A stretch of 64,000 nt of DNA, taken from NCBI GenBank assembly GCA_009767595.1, contig VSDK01015282.1, positions 62,001 to 126,000 of the forward strand, written 5' to 3'. The DNA is from Symbiodinium kawagutii. Its lineage: Eukaryota; Sar; Dinophyceae; Suessiales; Symbiodiniaceae. A program made the translations under genes and the position numbers. This document shows, piece after piece, positions 1 to 9,884 of the stretch. Under the pieces are notes generated by a model. That model searched no databases. It worked only from the letters and a program-made list of their open reading frames with translations, and was not told the origin of the DNA. Each line of letters starts with the position of its first letter. Position 1 is the first letter of the stretch.

Positions 1-1
1 T

Positions 2-163
2 GAGTTGGAAAAAGGCTGCAGTGCAAAGAAGCCTCCGAGCCAGAGCGAGGAGATTGTTGCAATTACAGCAGGCCCACTTCAGCATCTTTCAGGATTAGTT
101 GCTGCAAGGCGTAAAATGTTTTCGCAGGCAGAGACTGAGACATGGAACATAGCCACGGGTGGT
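2..163 (+). CDS. internal exon, unknown protein (partial at window edge)
   Basis: Open in frame 2 from the window edge to a TGA at 164-166. The product is polar and lysine/glutamate rich at first (EKGCSAKKPPSQSEE) then mixed (VAARRKMFSQAETET). The true 3' end is probably a donor slightly before the stop. The next plus exon (461-738) would follow after an intron of about 300 bp holding GTTATCGTTTT repeats. No family recognised; the window cuts off the start. Confidence 0.45.
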
Positions 164-460
164 TGAAAACATGAAAGGATGAAGGCCAGAAATGGTCAGC
201 TGCTTATTGGAGGAGGATTTTCTTCGATTTGTTATCGTTTTTGTTATCGTTTTGTTATCGTTCAGGACCTCTATGTCTGGAAGTATTTTTCTGGGTGAAT
301 CCGACTTCCAGCAAAAGAATGAAAAGCGGCGTGTCTGTGCCCACATGGCTCGTCAGAATCAGTCCCAATGCCATCATCTGAGTACATGTGTCTATCTATC
401 TATTTGACATGTATGTATTGTTATCGTTTTTTTTCCTTTTATCGTTTTTTCGGCTCCCAG

Positions 461-738
461 CTCTATTTCCCTCTCCGGGCGTTCCCGTCAACCAAAACGG
501 AAAGCACGGGGTTATTATACTGCCCCACATGGAGTTTCAATGGATCTTCGTCCAGGTGCCAATGGTAGGTTGCCCATCAGTTTTGGAGCATCGTCGCTAT
601 AGCCCTTATGAACCAGGAATAACCAGCTGGAAATCAGCGGGTCGGCATGAAATCTTGCCGACTCGCATTGGCCCACTGATCAAATCTCAATTGCAATCAA
701 ACGTGGATTCGAACTTGAGGAGGCGTCAAGCCCGTTAG
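461..738 (+). CDS. terminal exon, unknown protein
   Basis: A long pyrimidine tract (TTTTTTTTCCTTTT) ends in CCCAG at 456-460, a good acceptor, and is followed by a 91-codon open frame ending in TAG (736-738). Residues include VPVNQNGKHGVIILPHMEF early and LRRRQAR at the C-terminus. Third-position GC is lower than in most islands of this window. It probably ends the gene begun at the window edge. Function unknown. Confidence 0.5.
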
Positions 739-1035
739 TGGCTGTCTCTAGCCATTCTTTTTGGTTAAGATTCGTCATTTAGTTTGTGTAACCATCATAT
801 ACCAGGTAGAAATGACTTAAGACAGTGACCCCCAAAATGCCATAGGATCTCACCCGTGGGGACTATTCAAATCCTACCTTATTTGAACATATTTGAACCT
901 CGCATAAGTTGGTTTCTCACCATGAAATAGCTGGTTGACACCATTGGTGTCAAGTAGTTAAGTAGTTCTAAGTACAGTTCAGGTAGTTAAGCAGTTAATA
1001 CCATTAAATAGCTGATTGGCACCTTAAATACCTAG
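739..1035. other. intergenic or intronic, nothing clear
   Basis: AT-rich with AAGTAGTTAAGTAGTT-like short repeats (950-1000). No supportable coding frame or RNA gene seen. Confidence 0.4.
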
Positions 1036-1118
1036 TTCTAAGTTGCTCCTCAACTGCGCTACTTCCATCACACCGCGCTCCCAGTCCTCCCAACGGCTGG
1101 ATCGGCCTGTCGCTGTAG
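1036..1118 (-). CDS. possible exon in GC-rich island
   Basis: Reading minus from a CCAG acceptor at 1119-1122 the frame gives YSDRPIQPLGGLGARCDGSS. The island (1036-1240) is also open on the plus strand, so strand is unsettled. No family recognised. Confidence 0.28.
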
Positions 1119-1249
1119 CTGGCAGTGGACCAAGCATCATCCATGGGCCTTGGCAGCTGCTGGGTCCACGCAGTGGCTACTGATTGGTGGGGATACGAGG
1201 ACAGGCACCCAAGCAATATGATCAACCAGGATCCATGACATACCAACAT

Positions 1250-1360
1250 GGGTGTTTCTCAAGATAGGTAAACCTGAAATTGTGGTAACTTTTTGCATAT
1301 AAATGATTACTATTGGATGATTTGGGGGTACGCCCTTTTTAGGAAACCACTACATGAACT
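1250..1360. mobile_element. F4-family inverted-repeat element (diverged)
   Basis: Left end GGGTGTTTCTCAAGATAGG; right part carries the family core (GATGATTTGGGGGTACGCCC) and ends in TTTAGGAAACCAC. The ends are imperfect inverted repeats shared with the clean copy at 59128-59222. Confidence 0.5.
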
Positions 1361-1936
1361 TCTTGGTAGGGTGCTTCCATCAATGACAAGCCGATGACAT
1401 GCAAAGGCTATTCGCAGGTAATCCGGAGTCAGAGCGGGGTCAAGGGTCTCGGAAAGTTTTCAAGTATTGACAATGGAAAGCGTTGATGTTTGATACATCG
1501 GACTCAACAACTATCTGTTGTGCCTTTGTTTTAGTCGTTGCGTAATCTTAGGACATTCATATCATGGATAATGGCAGCAATCCCAAATATAAATCACGTA
1601 AGTTCAGGACCCTCTGTTGTTAGTCATGATTATCATTGAACAGGATTAACCAATCATATTTGTCGATGTTTGTTGTGATATGTCATCGGTAATAGTAATA
1701 GTAATAGTGATAGTAATAGTAATACTAACACTGGACGACTGTATTGCTCAATCATCAACCGAACCACAAGAAAAAACCCATGACAAGCGCCACCAGTCAA
1801 ATCATCCGAAATTTATCACAATCAAAATCCGCAAACTAGTGGTTAATCAACCATATCAACCTAAACTTGTATGGGTCATCAACTAAAATTCATACCCCAC
1901 CATAGCCCAAAACCCACCCAACACGTCTATGGCCGC

Positions 1937-2025
1937 CTTGCCGCTTGGTTTCCCTGCGGTCGCCAACGGGCCACGCCCAGTTCACCGGCCGGCATGGTGG
2001 TTCCAGCCTCGGGCAACACCAGCCA
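1937..2025 (-). CDS. possible exon in GC-rich island
   Basis: The minus frame gives LVLPEAGTTMPAGELGVARW. The LPEAGTTMPAGE stretch faintly recalls the lipoyl carrier GcvH, but no lysine motif follows and the match is too short to name. Plus frames are also open. Confidence 0.3.
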
Positions 2026-2039
2026 TAAGCAACCAATGG

Positions 2040-2700
2040 TGAAGAACCAATGTTTAATGAACTAGTTAAATAAATGGTGGAAAATGATTGTAAGCTACTA
2101 TGAATAATCATTGGTGAATAACCACTGGTTGGTGAACCAATGGTGAATAACCATGGTGAATAACCAATGGTTTGTGAGTTACTATGAATCCTTGGTTTTA
2201 ATTGGTTATTCACCCATAATAACTGCTTAATGAATAACCAATGAGCAATGAGCTATTAACCATGGTGGTTAATGATTAACTGCTCATTAACTGGTGGTTA
2301 ATAACTAACCACAATTGAGTGGCTCATAAACCAATGATTATCAATAATGGTGGCTAATCAACCAATGGTTTGTAATGGTGAATGACAACCATAACCAACC
2401 ATAACCAATGCTGAATAATCAACAATAGTGGTTTAAAATGGTCAAACAATGGCAAAATGATGGGTAGTAAGTAGTGGTCCAAAAGGGTGAGCACTTGATA
2501 ATAGTTAGTGAGAACCAACAACAATAGGGGATATACCAACTATAAACGCTGGTGGTTCATATCAACCAAGCAACCAATGTTCGCTGAACATCCCAACAGT
2601 TGGACTACTTTGGTCATCTGTATCAAATTCACAGGATGTTAACCAAAGGTACAGGGTATTTGACCTACAGTTATCTGGCAATAGGTAGAAATTATTAGAT
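2040..2700. repeat. low-complexity AACCAATGGTTNNTGAATAA DNA
   Basis: About 650 bp of interspersed AACCAATGG/CCATTGGTT words, many of them short palindromes. No coding frame supported. Confidence 0.6.
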
Positions 2701-3114
2701 AACGAGCAATCTCAAACCCAACAGCTATAGACATGGATGGAAACGGATGGTTGGTTGGTTCGTTTGTTGGTTGAACGATTCATGGTAACAAGAAATAAAC
2801 ACAGTAGGGATATAAGTTGGTTGGCGATAGTGGTTGATTACTAGCTTGGTTGGTATGACAAAGGGAATATAGCGAAGCACAGGTAGGGACATGGCATGAT
2901 ATAGCTGACATAACTCTACCAATGTTGGTAGGTTGGCTAGTTGGTCCAGCATTTCGGAAGCGCCCCTGTCAAAATTCCCAAAAGTTTGTGAACAATCCCA
3001 CCTAGGATGGTTGCTAATCCCTTCCCCCTATTACTAAACCCTCCCCCCCCTCCCCCCCCCTCTCCAAATACTAAGCGCCCCAAGGGGTTTTTTATATTCG
3101 GGGGGATTTAATAT

Positions 3115-3440
3115 TAGGGGACTCTAATATTAAATTTAGGACCCTAATGATAAAAACCATTTTAGCGTTGAATGTTTGCTTTATTAAATTCTCCATTAAA
3201 ACCTATTCAAAAATTGCAAAAACCAACTGCACGAAGGGGACCCTAATATTAAATGTTAAACAAATAATAAAAACCATTTTGGCGTTTAATGTTTGCCTTA
3301 TTAAATTCTTTTTTAACACCTATTTTAAAAAATGCAAAAACCAACTGCACGAAGGGGACCCTAATATTAAATTTAGGACCGTAATGAGTAAAACCACTTG
3401 GGTGTTTAGGACCCTAATATTAAACATCCCCTAAGCCAGA
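3115..3440. repeat. ACCCTAATATTAAAT-bordered tandem repeat, period about 117 bp
   Basis: Two near-identical copies begin with AAAACCATTTT at about 3153 and 3269 and share ATGTTTGC, ATTAAATTCT and CCAACTGCACGAAGGGG. A third, partial copy follows at about 3390. ORFs across this region simply translate the repeat. Confidence 0.65.
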
Positions 3441-3694
3441 GGTTTTTAATAATAGGGGGAAAACCGTTGCTTGGGGAATGTTGTCTTCCTTTTACTTTTC
3501 AATTGCTACAATTAAAAATACAATTGGCCAGAACCAAAAAAAACCAGAAGTGCACCCCCAAGGTGGTTTTTTGTACTAGGGGGGGGTTTAGTAATAGTAG
3601 GAAGGGATTAATCATGGTGGTTATGGGGGCTAATTCACCTACCGGTGATGCGGTGATGCATCCCGTGGGTACTACCCGCAGCTGCACATCCAAG

Positions 3695-3822
3695 TACAAG
3701 TTGGGCCCCCTTAGTTAGCTAACTTGGGTTATACCTAGGGTAACTACCAGTTATGGTGGATATAACTAGCTCGTTAAACGGCTTATTAATCAACTTATAA
3801 CTAGGGGGACCCACCTTGATAG
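3695..3822. mobile_element. F2-family inverted-repeat element
   Basis: Left end TACAAGTTGGGCCCCCTTAG, right end AGGGGGACCCACCTTGATAG, with the family interior (TACCAGTTATGGTGGATATAACT). The 3' end of an F7-type element (GCAGCTGCACATCCAAGTA) directly precedes it. Confidence 0.65.
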
Positions 3823-3892
3823 GATGGTTGAACTCACGAAACGAGGCTGCACTCTTTGGCAAACACGCCCGGCTTTCCTGGGCTTCTTACAG

Positions 3893-4077
3893 CAATGAGC
3901 CACCCCAGAACTTGCCACTTCATCCCATTGCATGTTGCTGTGCTGGATCCCTACGTTCAAATGGAAACTCATCCGATATCCTACTGGCGAATCACCAGGG
4001 TGCACTCATCAAAGGTAAACGAATCAAAGTCCCTGGCGATGAAAATGCATCCACTATCATCCACTACTGTCTAACTG
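3893..4077 (+). CDS. exon, unknown protein
   Basis: Acceptor TTCTTACAG at 3884-3892, then a 61-codon frame with NLPLHPIACCCAGSLRSNG and KGKRIKVPGDENASTIIHY. A GT donor (GTAGCTCC) stands at 4078. The same frame stays open through the following GGTAGC/GGTGGC repeats to a TGA at 4209-4211, giving GSSIGSYLGGSIGSSLGGS, so retention of the intron cannot be excluded. No family recognised. Confidence 0.5.
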
Positions 4078-4245
4078 GTAGCTCCATTGGTAGCTACCTT
4101 GGTGGCTCCATTGGTAGCTCCCTTGGTGGCTCCCTGGTAGTGGCATTGCCAACCGCGATCCACCACTGGTGCACTGCCGTCGACTCTGTCCCTGTCTCAC
4201 TGAGTTTGTGACGGACCAACTCCTAAGTGTCCCGGCCCCGGTCAG

Positions 4246-4292
4246 GTGGTGACGCATAGGAGATTCGCCAGGCAGCTGATAGGCAGCCGGAC
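4246..4292 (+). CDS. possible short exon
   Basis: CCCCGGTCAG acceptor (4236-4245), then VVTHRRFARQLIGSR in a GC-ending-codon frame. It would follow the exon at 3893-4077 on the same strand. Confidence 0.33.
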
Positions 4293-4423
4293 ATGACCCC
4301 ACTCCCTTCATGGACCAGTCTGATCACTTAGACTTGAGATTGAAATTGACGGCCCAACCACTCACGTTCAATCATCAAAGAGTAAACTCAGATCATCCCA
4401 ACAGGAATACTGATATCATCTGC

Positions 4424-4523
4424 GGCTGGTGGTTGAACTACCCTGTCGTGAACAGTATGCGCAAGTCAACCAACCCTTGGTAGTTAACATTGTGGAAAAG
4501 AACAAATGATCAGAACCACCAAC
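4424..4523. mobile_element. F3-family introner-like element
   Basis: Begins GGCTGGTGGTTGAACTACCC and ends GATCAGAACCACCAACCAGT; the ends are inverted repeats. No coding frame could be shown to abut it. Confidence 0.6.
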
Positions 4524-4675
4524 CAGTCATCTTGTTGGGATAAAGCATGATAGCGAACAGCCATCATGGCCATCTTGTTCCGATGAAGCCTGGGTCAATT
4601 TGGCAGGCTGTGGGTCAGTTTGGGCACAACAGCATCCCAGAGATGACCAGCCACACTGGTCGAACTGTGGGATTA

Positions 4676-4780
4676 CCCTCTGGAAAACGATCCCTTGGAA
4701 CTGAAAAATCACCATTTTCACAAACAAAACATGGAAAACCACTGTAAATGGTAGATGTTCAACTTCCAGGTTAGGTTCCC
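4676..4780. mobile_element. F5-family inverted-repeat element
   Basis: CCCTCTGGAAAACGATCCCT at the left and ACTTCCAGGTTAGGTTCCCC at the right, with the family core AATCACCATTTTCACA. The ends have lost the clean GTAAAC seen at 50209. Confidence 0.5.
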
Positions 4781-4809
4781 CGAGGCTATTGATGATGACC
4801 CTTCTCTCT

Positions 4810-5188
4810 TTAGTGGATCCAACTTGCCGACTGAGTAGTGGACAGCCGTAGCCCCTTTGTGGGCCACCCGAGGCGATCGGGGGTGAGCAGTGGGACCTCC
4901 CTGGCCATGGTCCCACAGTACTTTGGTTGTGAGTTGTTCAACCACCATCGACCACCATCAAACCCCCAACTGGTTGCTGGTTGAACCACCCCGTCTTGAA
5001 AAATATGCGCAAGTCAACCAACCATTTGTGAATAATTACTGGGGAAAATAGAAAAGGTTTAAAACCACCAATCAGCCAAACCTTTTCGTAAGCCCCTGAT
5101 AAGGATAGAGGAGTGGTACATTCAGTACATCTGAGTAGGTCCTGCTCTCGTCTTCATCATCCAGAGGCTCCATGTATGGCAGATTTAC
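4810..5188 (-). CDS. two-exon unknown protein split by an F3 introner
   Basis: Exon 1 runs 5188 to 5077 after a TTTCTCTAG acceptor and reads VNLPYMEPLDDEDESRTYSD, ending in YQGLTKRF plus one base. Exon 2 runs 4976 to 4810 and reads TSWGFDGGRWWLNNSQPKY, AREVPLLTPDRLGW, and ends SASWIH-stop (TAA 4812-4810). The two are separated only by an F3 element; taking out 5076-4977 (GC...AG) joins base G to CA as alanine and gives about 92 open codons. Function unknown; upstream exons would lie above 5188 on the same strand, possibly 5356-5455. Confidence 0.6.
4977..5076 (-). mobile_element. F3 introner acting as a GC-AG intron
   Basis: Read on the minus strand it begins GGCTGATTGGTGGTTTTAAA and ends GGTGGTTCAACCAGCAACCAG-like sequence. 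The donor GC is the second and third base of the left end; the acceptor CCAG is the inner of two CAACCAG copies. The outer AG would put the downstream frame into an early stop. Confidence 0.6.
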
Positions 5189-5355
5189 CTAGAGAAATGG
5201 GTCACTTTGATGGGTAAATCTTACATTGACCAACAACACATGTTTATTAATGATCAGCGGGAGCTTTGTTCTTAGAACATTGAATCGTTCTTCCGATACA
5301 TTTGAATGTATATGATGGATATTGATTATTTTCTGTTATCTGAGAACATTCCATG

Positions 5356-5455
5356 GATCTTTCAGGAACCACGTTGCGTTGCTCCACACCCTGGCACCGA
5401 GGGACTGTGTGAGGAAGCGCGCCAACAAGGGAATCAAGCAACAGAGCGTTAAGAC
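5356..5455 (-). CDS. possible exon, strand uncertain
   Basis: Minus frame: VLTLCCLIPLLARFLTQSLG then VWSNATWFLKD, hydrophobic in the first half. It lies just upstream of the minus gene at 4810-5188. The plus frame is equally open (acceptor CTTTCAG at 5364, VALLHTLAPRDCVRKRANKG, donor at about 5474), so strand is not settled. Confidence 0.35.
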
Positions 5456-5489
5456 CTCGGCCGTTAAAGGCGTGTGACCTGGTAGCTGA

Positions 5490-5690
5490 TCTCCCAATGA
5501 CTAGGGTAACTAGCAGTGACTTCGTGGTAACTTGGGTTATATCTAACTACCAGTGACTTACTGGAATTCAGGTTATAACTAGGATATACTAGGATAACTA
5601 TCAGTTACTTCGTGGAACTTCGGTTATAACTGGGGTAACTACATGTAACTACCAGTTACTTAGTGGAACTTCGGTTATCACTAGCGGAAC
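5490..5690. repeat. degenerate tandem AACTACCAGTTACTTxGTGGAACTTCGG
   Basis: Four to five copies, roughly 50-60 bp apart, of a unit like TAACTACCAGTTACTTAGTG followed by GGTTATAACTAGG. The words match the interior of F2 elements. Confidence 0.55.
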
Positions 5691-5926
5691 TACCAGTCCA
5701 GTTTCCTGGTGGTTAGGAACCTGGTGGTTAATGACCTGGTGGTTGAATAATGGTCAATAATGATGGTCCCCTTTGGTGGTTCATAAGGGTCACACATTTC
5801 AGATAATCTGGTTGGTGGTCCAAACCCGTCCCAAAAATATTCTTCAATCATCCAACCATCTTGCAATGCTAGGGAAAATAGAAATGAACTGTTTCGAAGC
5901 ACCAACTGGTTGTCCATGATGGTCTC
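5690..5926 (-). CDS. micro-exon plus terminal exon around an F3 introner
   Basis: A 20-base exon (5926-5907, after CACTTAG) reads ETIMDN plus CA; removing the F3 element 5906-5808 (GTTGGTGC...CACCAACCAG) joins CA to A as glutamine. The second exon (5807-5690) reads LSEMCDPYEPPKGTIIIDHY, then a threefold TTR-type repeat, and ends LDW-TAG. The phase fit is good but the first exon is very short. Function unknown. Confidence 0.42.
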   Translation of the reverse strand, partial: ETIMDNQLVLRNSSFLFSLALQDGWMIEEYFWDGFGPPTRLSEMCDPYEPPKGTIIIDHYSTTRSLTTRFLTTRKLDW

Positions 5927-5978
5927 CTAAGTGGCTTTCAACAACCAGGCCAAGCCCAGCAGTTCAAATTAGCGGCAG

Positions 5979-6101
5979 AGGTACTTCGTTTTGGACCACT
6001 GCCGGGCCTGCTATTTCATCATCGCACTGACCGCAGCGTTAGCCGCTGTTCTGAGTTCCGCACGAAGAGCACGAAAAGAGCCACCTGAAAACGTGGGCTT
6101 G
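5979..6101 (+). CDS. possible exon with a transmembrane segment
   Basis: After GCGGCAG the frame reads YFVLDHCRACYFIIALTAAL then AAVLSSARRARKEPPENVG, a membrane segment followed by a basic stop-transfer stretch; donor GTGTGG follows at 6102. Part of the minus strand is also open. Function unknown. Confidence 0.4.
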
Positions 6102-6277
6102 GTGTGGTAACTTTCCTGTTAGATGCGGTGGTTTCTTAGTAGCTGGGGGCACCCCCAGTTATCATCCAGTTTACAAACCATTTCCGGCAATAAATTCCAT
6201 CGCACCATTTCAACGATTTCCCAATGGCTTGAGAAATCCAACCAGGGGTTGGTTGATCAACCTGTGCTGACTCCAAC

Positions 6278-6452
6278 CAGCAGTGCCTCCATCCTTGGCG
6301 CCGGCGCCTCGGACAAGCGCCAACCAGTGAGTCCCATGATCCTCCACCAGTTCTTGCTCTTTGGAACCTCGGTGGCTGCGTGCTGCGACAGATGAATTTC
6401 TTACACCTGCGCAGCCCTGGTCAATGCCACCTCGCTCCACCATAGCAAGGAT
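6278..6452 (-). CDS. exon, unknown protein
   Basis: From a GCTGCTGAG acceptor the minus frame gives ILAMVERGGIDQGCAG and KEQELVEDHGTHWLALVRG, ending before a GTTGGAG donor. The plus strand of the same island is broken by an in-frame TGA and has the Ser/Thr/His-rich composition of an antisense frame, so minus is preferred. Confidence 0.5.
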
Positions 6453-6639
6453 CTCAGCAGCAACACGCAAACACGTCACACAAGTGTTGTCAAGCAGCGT
6501 ATCATGTGTTTTGGGCGGGAAAATTCACGACTTTGGTAGTAAATCATAAGAAACGTTGCGATTCATAAGTAAAAATCAAAGTTGATCAACCACCTAGCAA
6601 TAAATCAAAGTAAGCTGCTAGTTAAATGGCTGGGGATCA

Positions 6640-6775
6640 ACACCAAACAACCCAATTGTAGGGACAAATGCATGGGACGCCGGAGTCAGTACTCTGCGGC
6701 AGGTTAGGGTTGCCATCATGAGCCACCACAATGGGCCAACCAATGGCCCCTCCAAAGCAGGTAAAATGAACCAAC
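6640..6775 (-). CDS. possible exon, unknown protein
   Basis: Minus frame: FGGAIGWPIVVAHDGNPNLP then QSTDSGVPCICPYNWVVW. On the plus strand a 44-base piece is bordered by TTGTAG and GTTAGG and reads TNAWDAGVSTLRQ, so strand is uncertain. Confidence 0.4.
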
Positions 6776-6905
6776 TGAGCAGTGCTTAAGCCAGTGGGAC
6801 CGCCAATGGTTATAGAGAAGCGGATAATCATTAATAAACTAATTAACCATTATTAATTAACCTGTTTTCACTTTGGAAATCATGATTGGTGCTGGAATGT
6901 AAGCC

Positions 6906-7008
6906 TGTTACCCCTCTGGCAAACTCGCTTGGAAGCTGAAAATCACCATCTTTATAGGTAAAACCATTGTAAATAGCGGATTTTCTACTTCTAGGCTAGT
7001 TTGCTGGA
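6906..7008. mobile_element. F5-family inverted-repeat element
   Basis: CTCTGGCAAACTCGCTTGGA at the left and ACTTCTAGGCTAGTTTGCTG at the right are imperfect inverted repeats; interior AAATCACCATCTTTATAGG. Confidence 0.6.
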
Positions 7009-7282
7009 GTCTAACAACTCTCACTCATCCCTATAAAACTACTCTTAACAATAGATAACCATAGAAAATCCCATAGTTTCCCCACGGTCATTTGCTGCCT
7101 TGAAAGAAGTGGGCTAGAATCCGGCACTTTTACGAGCTCAAAACATGTATCCAGGCTTCAGATCGGATGTTTCCAGCTCAACAGTTACCATGATTGTTGA
7201 GGTGAATACCAACCAATCATGGTAACTGTTGCCCAGTTTCAGATCAGATGATGTTTGGTTGGAGGGCATCGTTGAGGTGGAC

Positions 7283-7395
7283 GGGGGGTGCTGGGCGTTG
7301 AGGTGGCTCGTGCTGTTCCAGGGTCCGGTGCAGCCTGGGCACGGTGCCCGAGTGCATGATGGGCGCCACACTGACGGCACGCACCTTCACGGGAC
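7283..7395 (-). CDS. exon, unknown protein
   Basis: GGGCAG acceptor, then PVKVRAVSVAPIMHSGTVPR and LHRTLEQHEPPQ, almost all codons ending in G or C. The plus frame is its exact antisense, with too many histidines to be natural. A GTCCACC donor follows. Confidence 0.55.
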
Positions 7396-7439
7396 CTGCC
7401 CGAAACGGTGACCACTTGGATGCTGCGGCGCTTGAGGCT

Positions 7440-7705
7440 TGGTGGAAAAGCTATGGTTAATGGTGGTTAATGATGGTTAAAGATGGCTATTGATGGTTCA
7501 TGATGGTTCATGATGGTTGATAGATGGTTAGTTGATGGTTAAGCGATGGTTATATAATTGATTGATGGTTAAGTGATGGTTTTACCATGGTTGAATGATA
7601 CAAAGCCTATGGTTTTAGGGTGGTTGGTGATGGTCCGAAGTGTTTGATAGTAATGATGAAATGATGGTTAACTGATGGTTTATGATTGGTAATTAATAAT
7701 GGTTA
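7440..7705. repeat. TGATGGTTAA-type low-complexity repeat
   Basis: Runs of ATGGTTGATGG, AATGGTTAATGG and similar words; no coding frame. Confidence 0.75.
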
Positions 7706-7917
7706 GCTCATGCCCGGGGTCATGATGAACTTGTGCCAAGTACCGCATCGGGACCATGAACTTCATGGTGGTTGATGGCTGAAAACTTAATCTTATCTGG
7801 GCCCAATCCACTATCGTATATAGATAGCCATCAATTTCTTAATCAACCATGAAGCTAAGTGCCGCTGCCATTAATTCATCAATCTCATCACTGATAATAG
7901 TTTCCCCAACACTGAAA

Positions 7918-8012
7918 CTGGCTGGTGGTTTGAAACCCCCTGAAAAATACTAGTCAACGAACCATCCCAAAGTCAATGGAGGAACAAATGTTTGAGACCA
8001 CCAACAAATAGC
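7918..8012. mobile_element. F3-family introner-like element
   Basis: CTGGCTGGTGGTTTGAAACC at the left, AATGTTTGAGACCACCAACA at the right. Confidence 0.55.
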
Positions 8013-8192
8013 TGCTTGAGCATGATTGTTGCTTATTGCCCTTACGATAAACCATTGTTACTAATTGTTACTAATTAATCATAACTCCTAAACACATCTA
8101 TAAAACCAGCATTAACCATAGATCACCGAAGAAAACCCTTCCAAATCTCGCACAAAAGTGACCCCAGATATCCCAACCCGTCTCCTCCTCAG

Positions 8193-8282
8193 TACCGTGA
8201 CCGGATGCACCCCGATGGCAACGACCTTCCGACCAAGTCCCAAGTCGGGGATCCTCCCGTGTCCGCACCTCTCACGGCAAAG
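8193..8282 (+). CDS. exon, unknown protein
   Basis: Strong pyrimidine-rich acceptor (CCCGTCTCCTCCTCAG, ends 8192). Thirty codons: YRDRMHPDGNDLPTKSQVGD and PPVSAPLTAK, then a GC donor (AAAGGCAGCC) or, if read on, a TAG after two codons. Function unknown. Confidence 0.5.
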
Positions 8283-8526
8283 GCAGCCTAGCGGACGTCA
8301 CCCTACCGGTATCTTCCAAAAAGAAATGGCCATGGGTCAATATCAACCAACCAATAATGGAGGCTAATAACCAATGAAACTATAGGGAAAACACTGGTTT
8401 ATACAGAAAAAATAGTTGGGTGGTTTCCTAAAATATGGAGCCACAAAAATGGTTGGATTCTTACTACAAATGGCTGACAAAGGATAATTAATTTGGCTAA
8501 ACCACCGAATGGGTGGAAGGGGATGA

Positions 8527-8637
8527 AAGATGTTGGGCTGCTTGGATCTTGGCATTCCTTGGTTCCGTGTTTCGGAGATGTATTTCAACCCAGTTGAACG
8601 TAACACCACCAATTATGAAATTGACTCATCCCAGTAG
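8527..8637 (+). CDS. possible exon
   Basis: Open frame KMLGCLDLGIPWFRVSEMYF then NPVERNTTNYEIDSSQ-TAG. Splice borders are unclear. Confidence 0.28.
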   Translation, partial: KMLGCLDLGIPWFRVSEMYFNPVERNTTNYEIDSSQ

Positions 8638-9060
8638 TCAACGAGAATACTCTAATGATTGATGAACCAAAGAGCGTATCTGCTCTGTCCTTGCATGATG
8701 TGAGTTTACATCACCTCAACCTGCCATGTGTGCTCCTCTTGTTTTCAATCAGCAACTATCATTGTCAACTTATCATTAGAGCCTGTACCTACATTTGTGC
8801 TGGTCATGCCATCTCGCCGGTATGTTTGCATTGCTACATATCTGCTGTTTCCGGTAACTTAGTAATTCGTAGCTTGTAAATGAATACACGTCGTATTTGT
8901 TCTAATCACACTAAACAACCAACTTTCATTGCACTATGTGCAGAAAGATCAGAAAGATCGATGCAAATGATCTTATGCCATCAATTTGCAATGCCACTAC
9001 AATTCCCATTGTTTTGGTGAAGACTGACTCCAAAACCTACATCTGATAGCTTTAAGTAAT

Positions 9061-9230
9061 GTCAAGCCGTGCCATGCTGACAAGCGAGCCCTGGCTTGCC
9101 CACCAGGGCACCCACGCGAACATTGCGCCTCGGAGGCATTGATGGCTTCAATCAAGTCCTGCTGCAAGATGCTGCTTTGGAACGAGGACCTGGAGATCGG
9201 CGAGCGAGGTTGGAGGCGCTACTGTACCAG
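9061..9230 (+). CDS. exon, unknown protein
   Basis: Fifty-six codons with high third-position GC: CHADKRALACPPGHPREHC, LMASIKSCCKMLLWNEDLEI, GWRRYCTR. A clean donor AG|GTGAGATG lies at 9231. A second frame (VLLQDAALERGPGDRRARLE) also fits that donor. Possibly an upstream exon of the plus gene at 12459-13444. Confidence 0.5.
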
Positions 9231-9402
9231 GTGAGATGAGATCACTCCGTGGTGAAGAGATAGCTATGTGGGAGCTGAGAATGGCTAAGAATGGTTGAGA
9301 ATGTTTGAGAATCTTTGAAAATGATTGCGAATGGTTGAAAAAGTGAGCATGGTCGATCCTAAAATGATGAATAAGCATGGTTGATTCTTCTTTATGTTTC
9401 TG

Positions 9403-9513
9403 GTTGGTGGTTGAACCACCCCTAATTATGAAAAATATTAATTAGTCAACCAACCATTTGTTCATAACTGCTATAGGGAAAATAAGCGACATGTTAATGA
9501 AGCCACCAACCAG
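9403..9513. mobile_element. F3-family introner-like element
   Basis: CTGGTTGGTGGTTGAACCAC at the left and GAAGCCACCAACCAG at the right, with the shared interior AGTCAACCAACCATTTGTTC. Confidence 0.7.
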
Positions 9514-9884
9514 GATTGGTTATTCCTTTCCTGGACGATACCGCTTGATCTCTCGCAAGCATCTCGAGAGATGCGTCATGTTCACCTCCTGCTTATGACT
9601 CACATGACGATGGGGCAGAGCGAAGATATAAATGTCATGACGATTGTTTATTGTTAATGACTACGACTATATGAGTGGCTATGCTTATGACACAATTGGC
9701 TGCATCTTGATACTGAGATATGGTGAAAATGGAGTTCTCCACAACCCAAACTGATCAAAGCATGTGGGGTGACGACTATGGATACCTTCTCACTGCGGTC
9801 AGTTACCTCCGAGGGTGTACATGCACCCCTCAATGTTCCGCCATTGCCAAGTAGTTGTGAGATCATGGTAGATATGGATAGATA

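Noticed and set aside
1937..2025. GcvH (lipoyl carrier) match
   Set aside because: Only LPEAGTTMPAGE is similar; the lipoyl-lysine region is absent.
3115..3440. Telomere-like ACCCTAAT words
   Set aside because: The words stand once or twice per 117-bp unit next to ATTAAAT, not as a tandem telomeric array.
4527..4916. 129-aa minus ORF
   Set aside because: Runs through an F5 element; the part at 4810-4976 is coding but in a different frame.
6243..6540. Plus-strand frame at 6.24-6.54 kb with a TGA in the middle (possible selenoprotein)
   Set aside because: It is codon-register antisense of a stop-free minus frame with more natural composition; Ser/Thr/His excess marks it as antisense.
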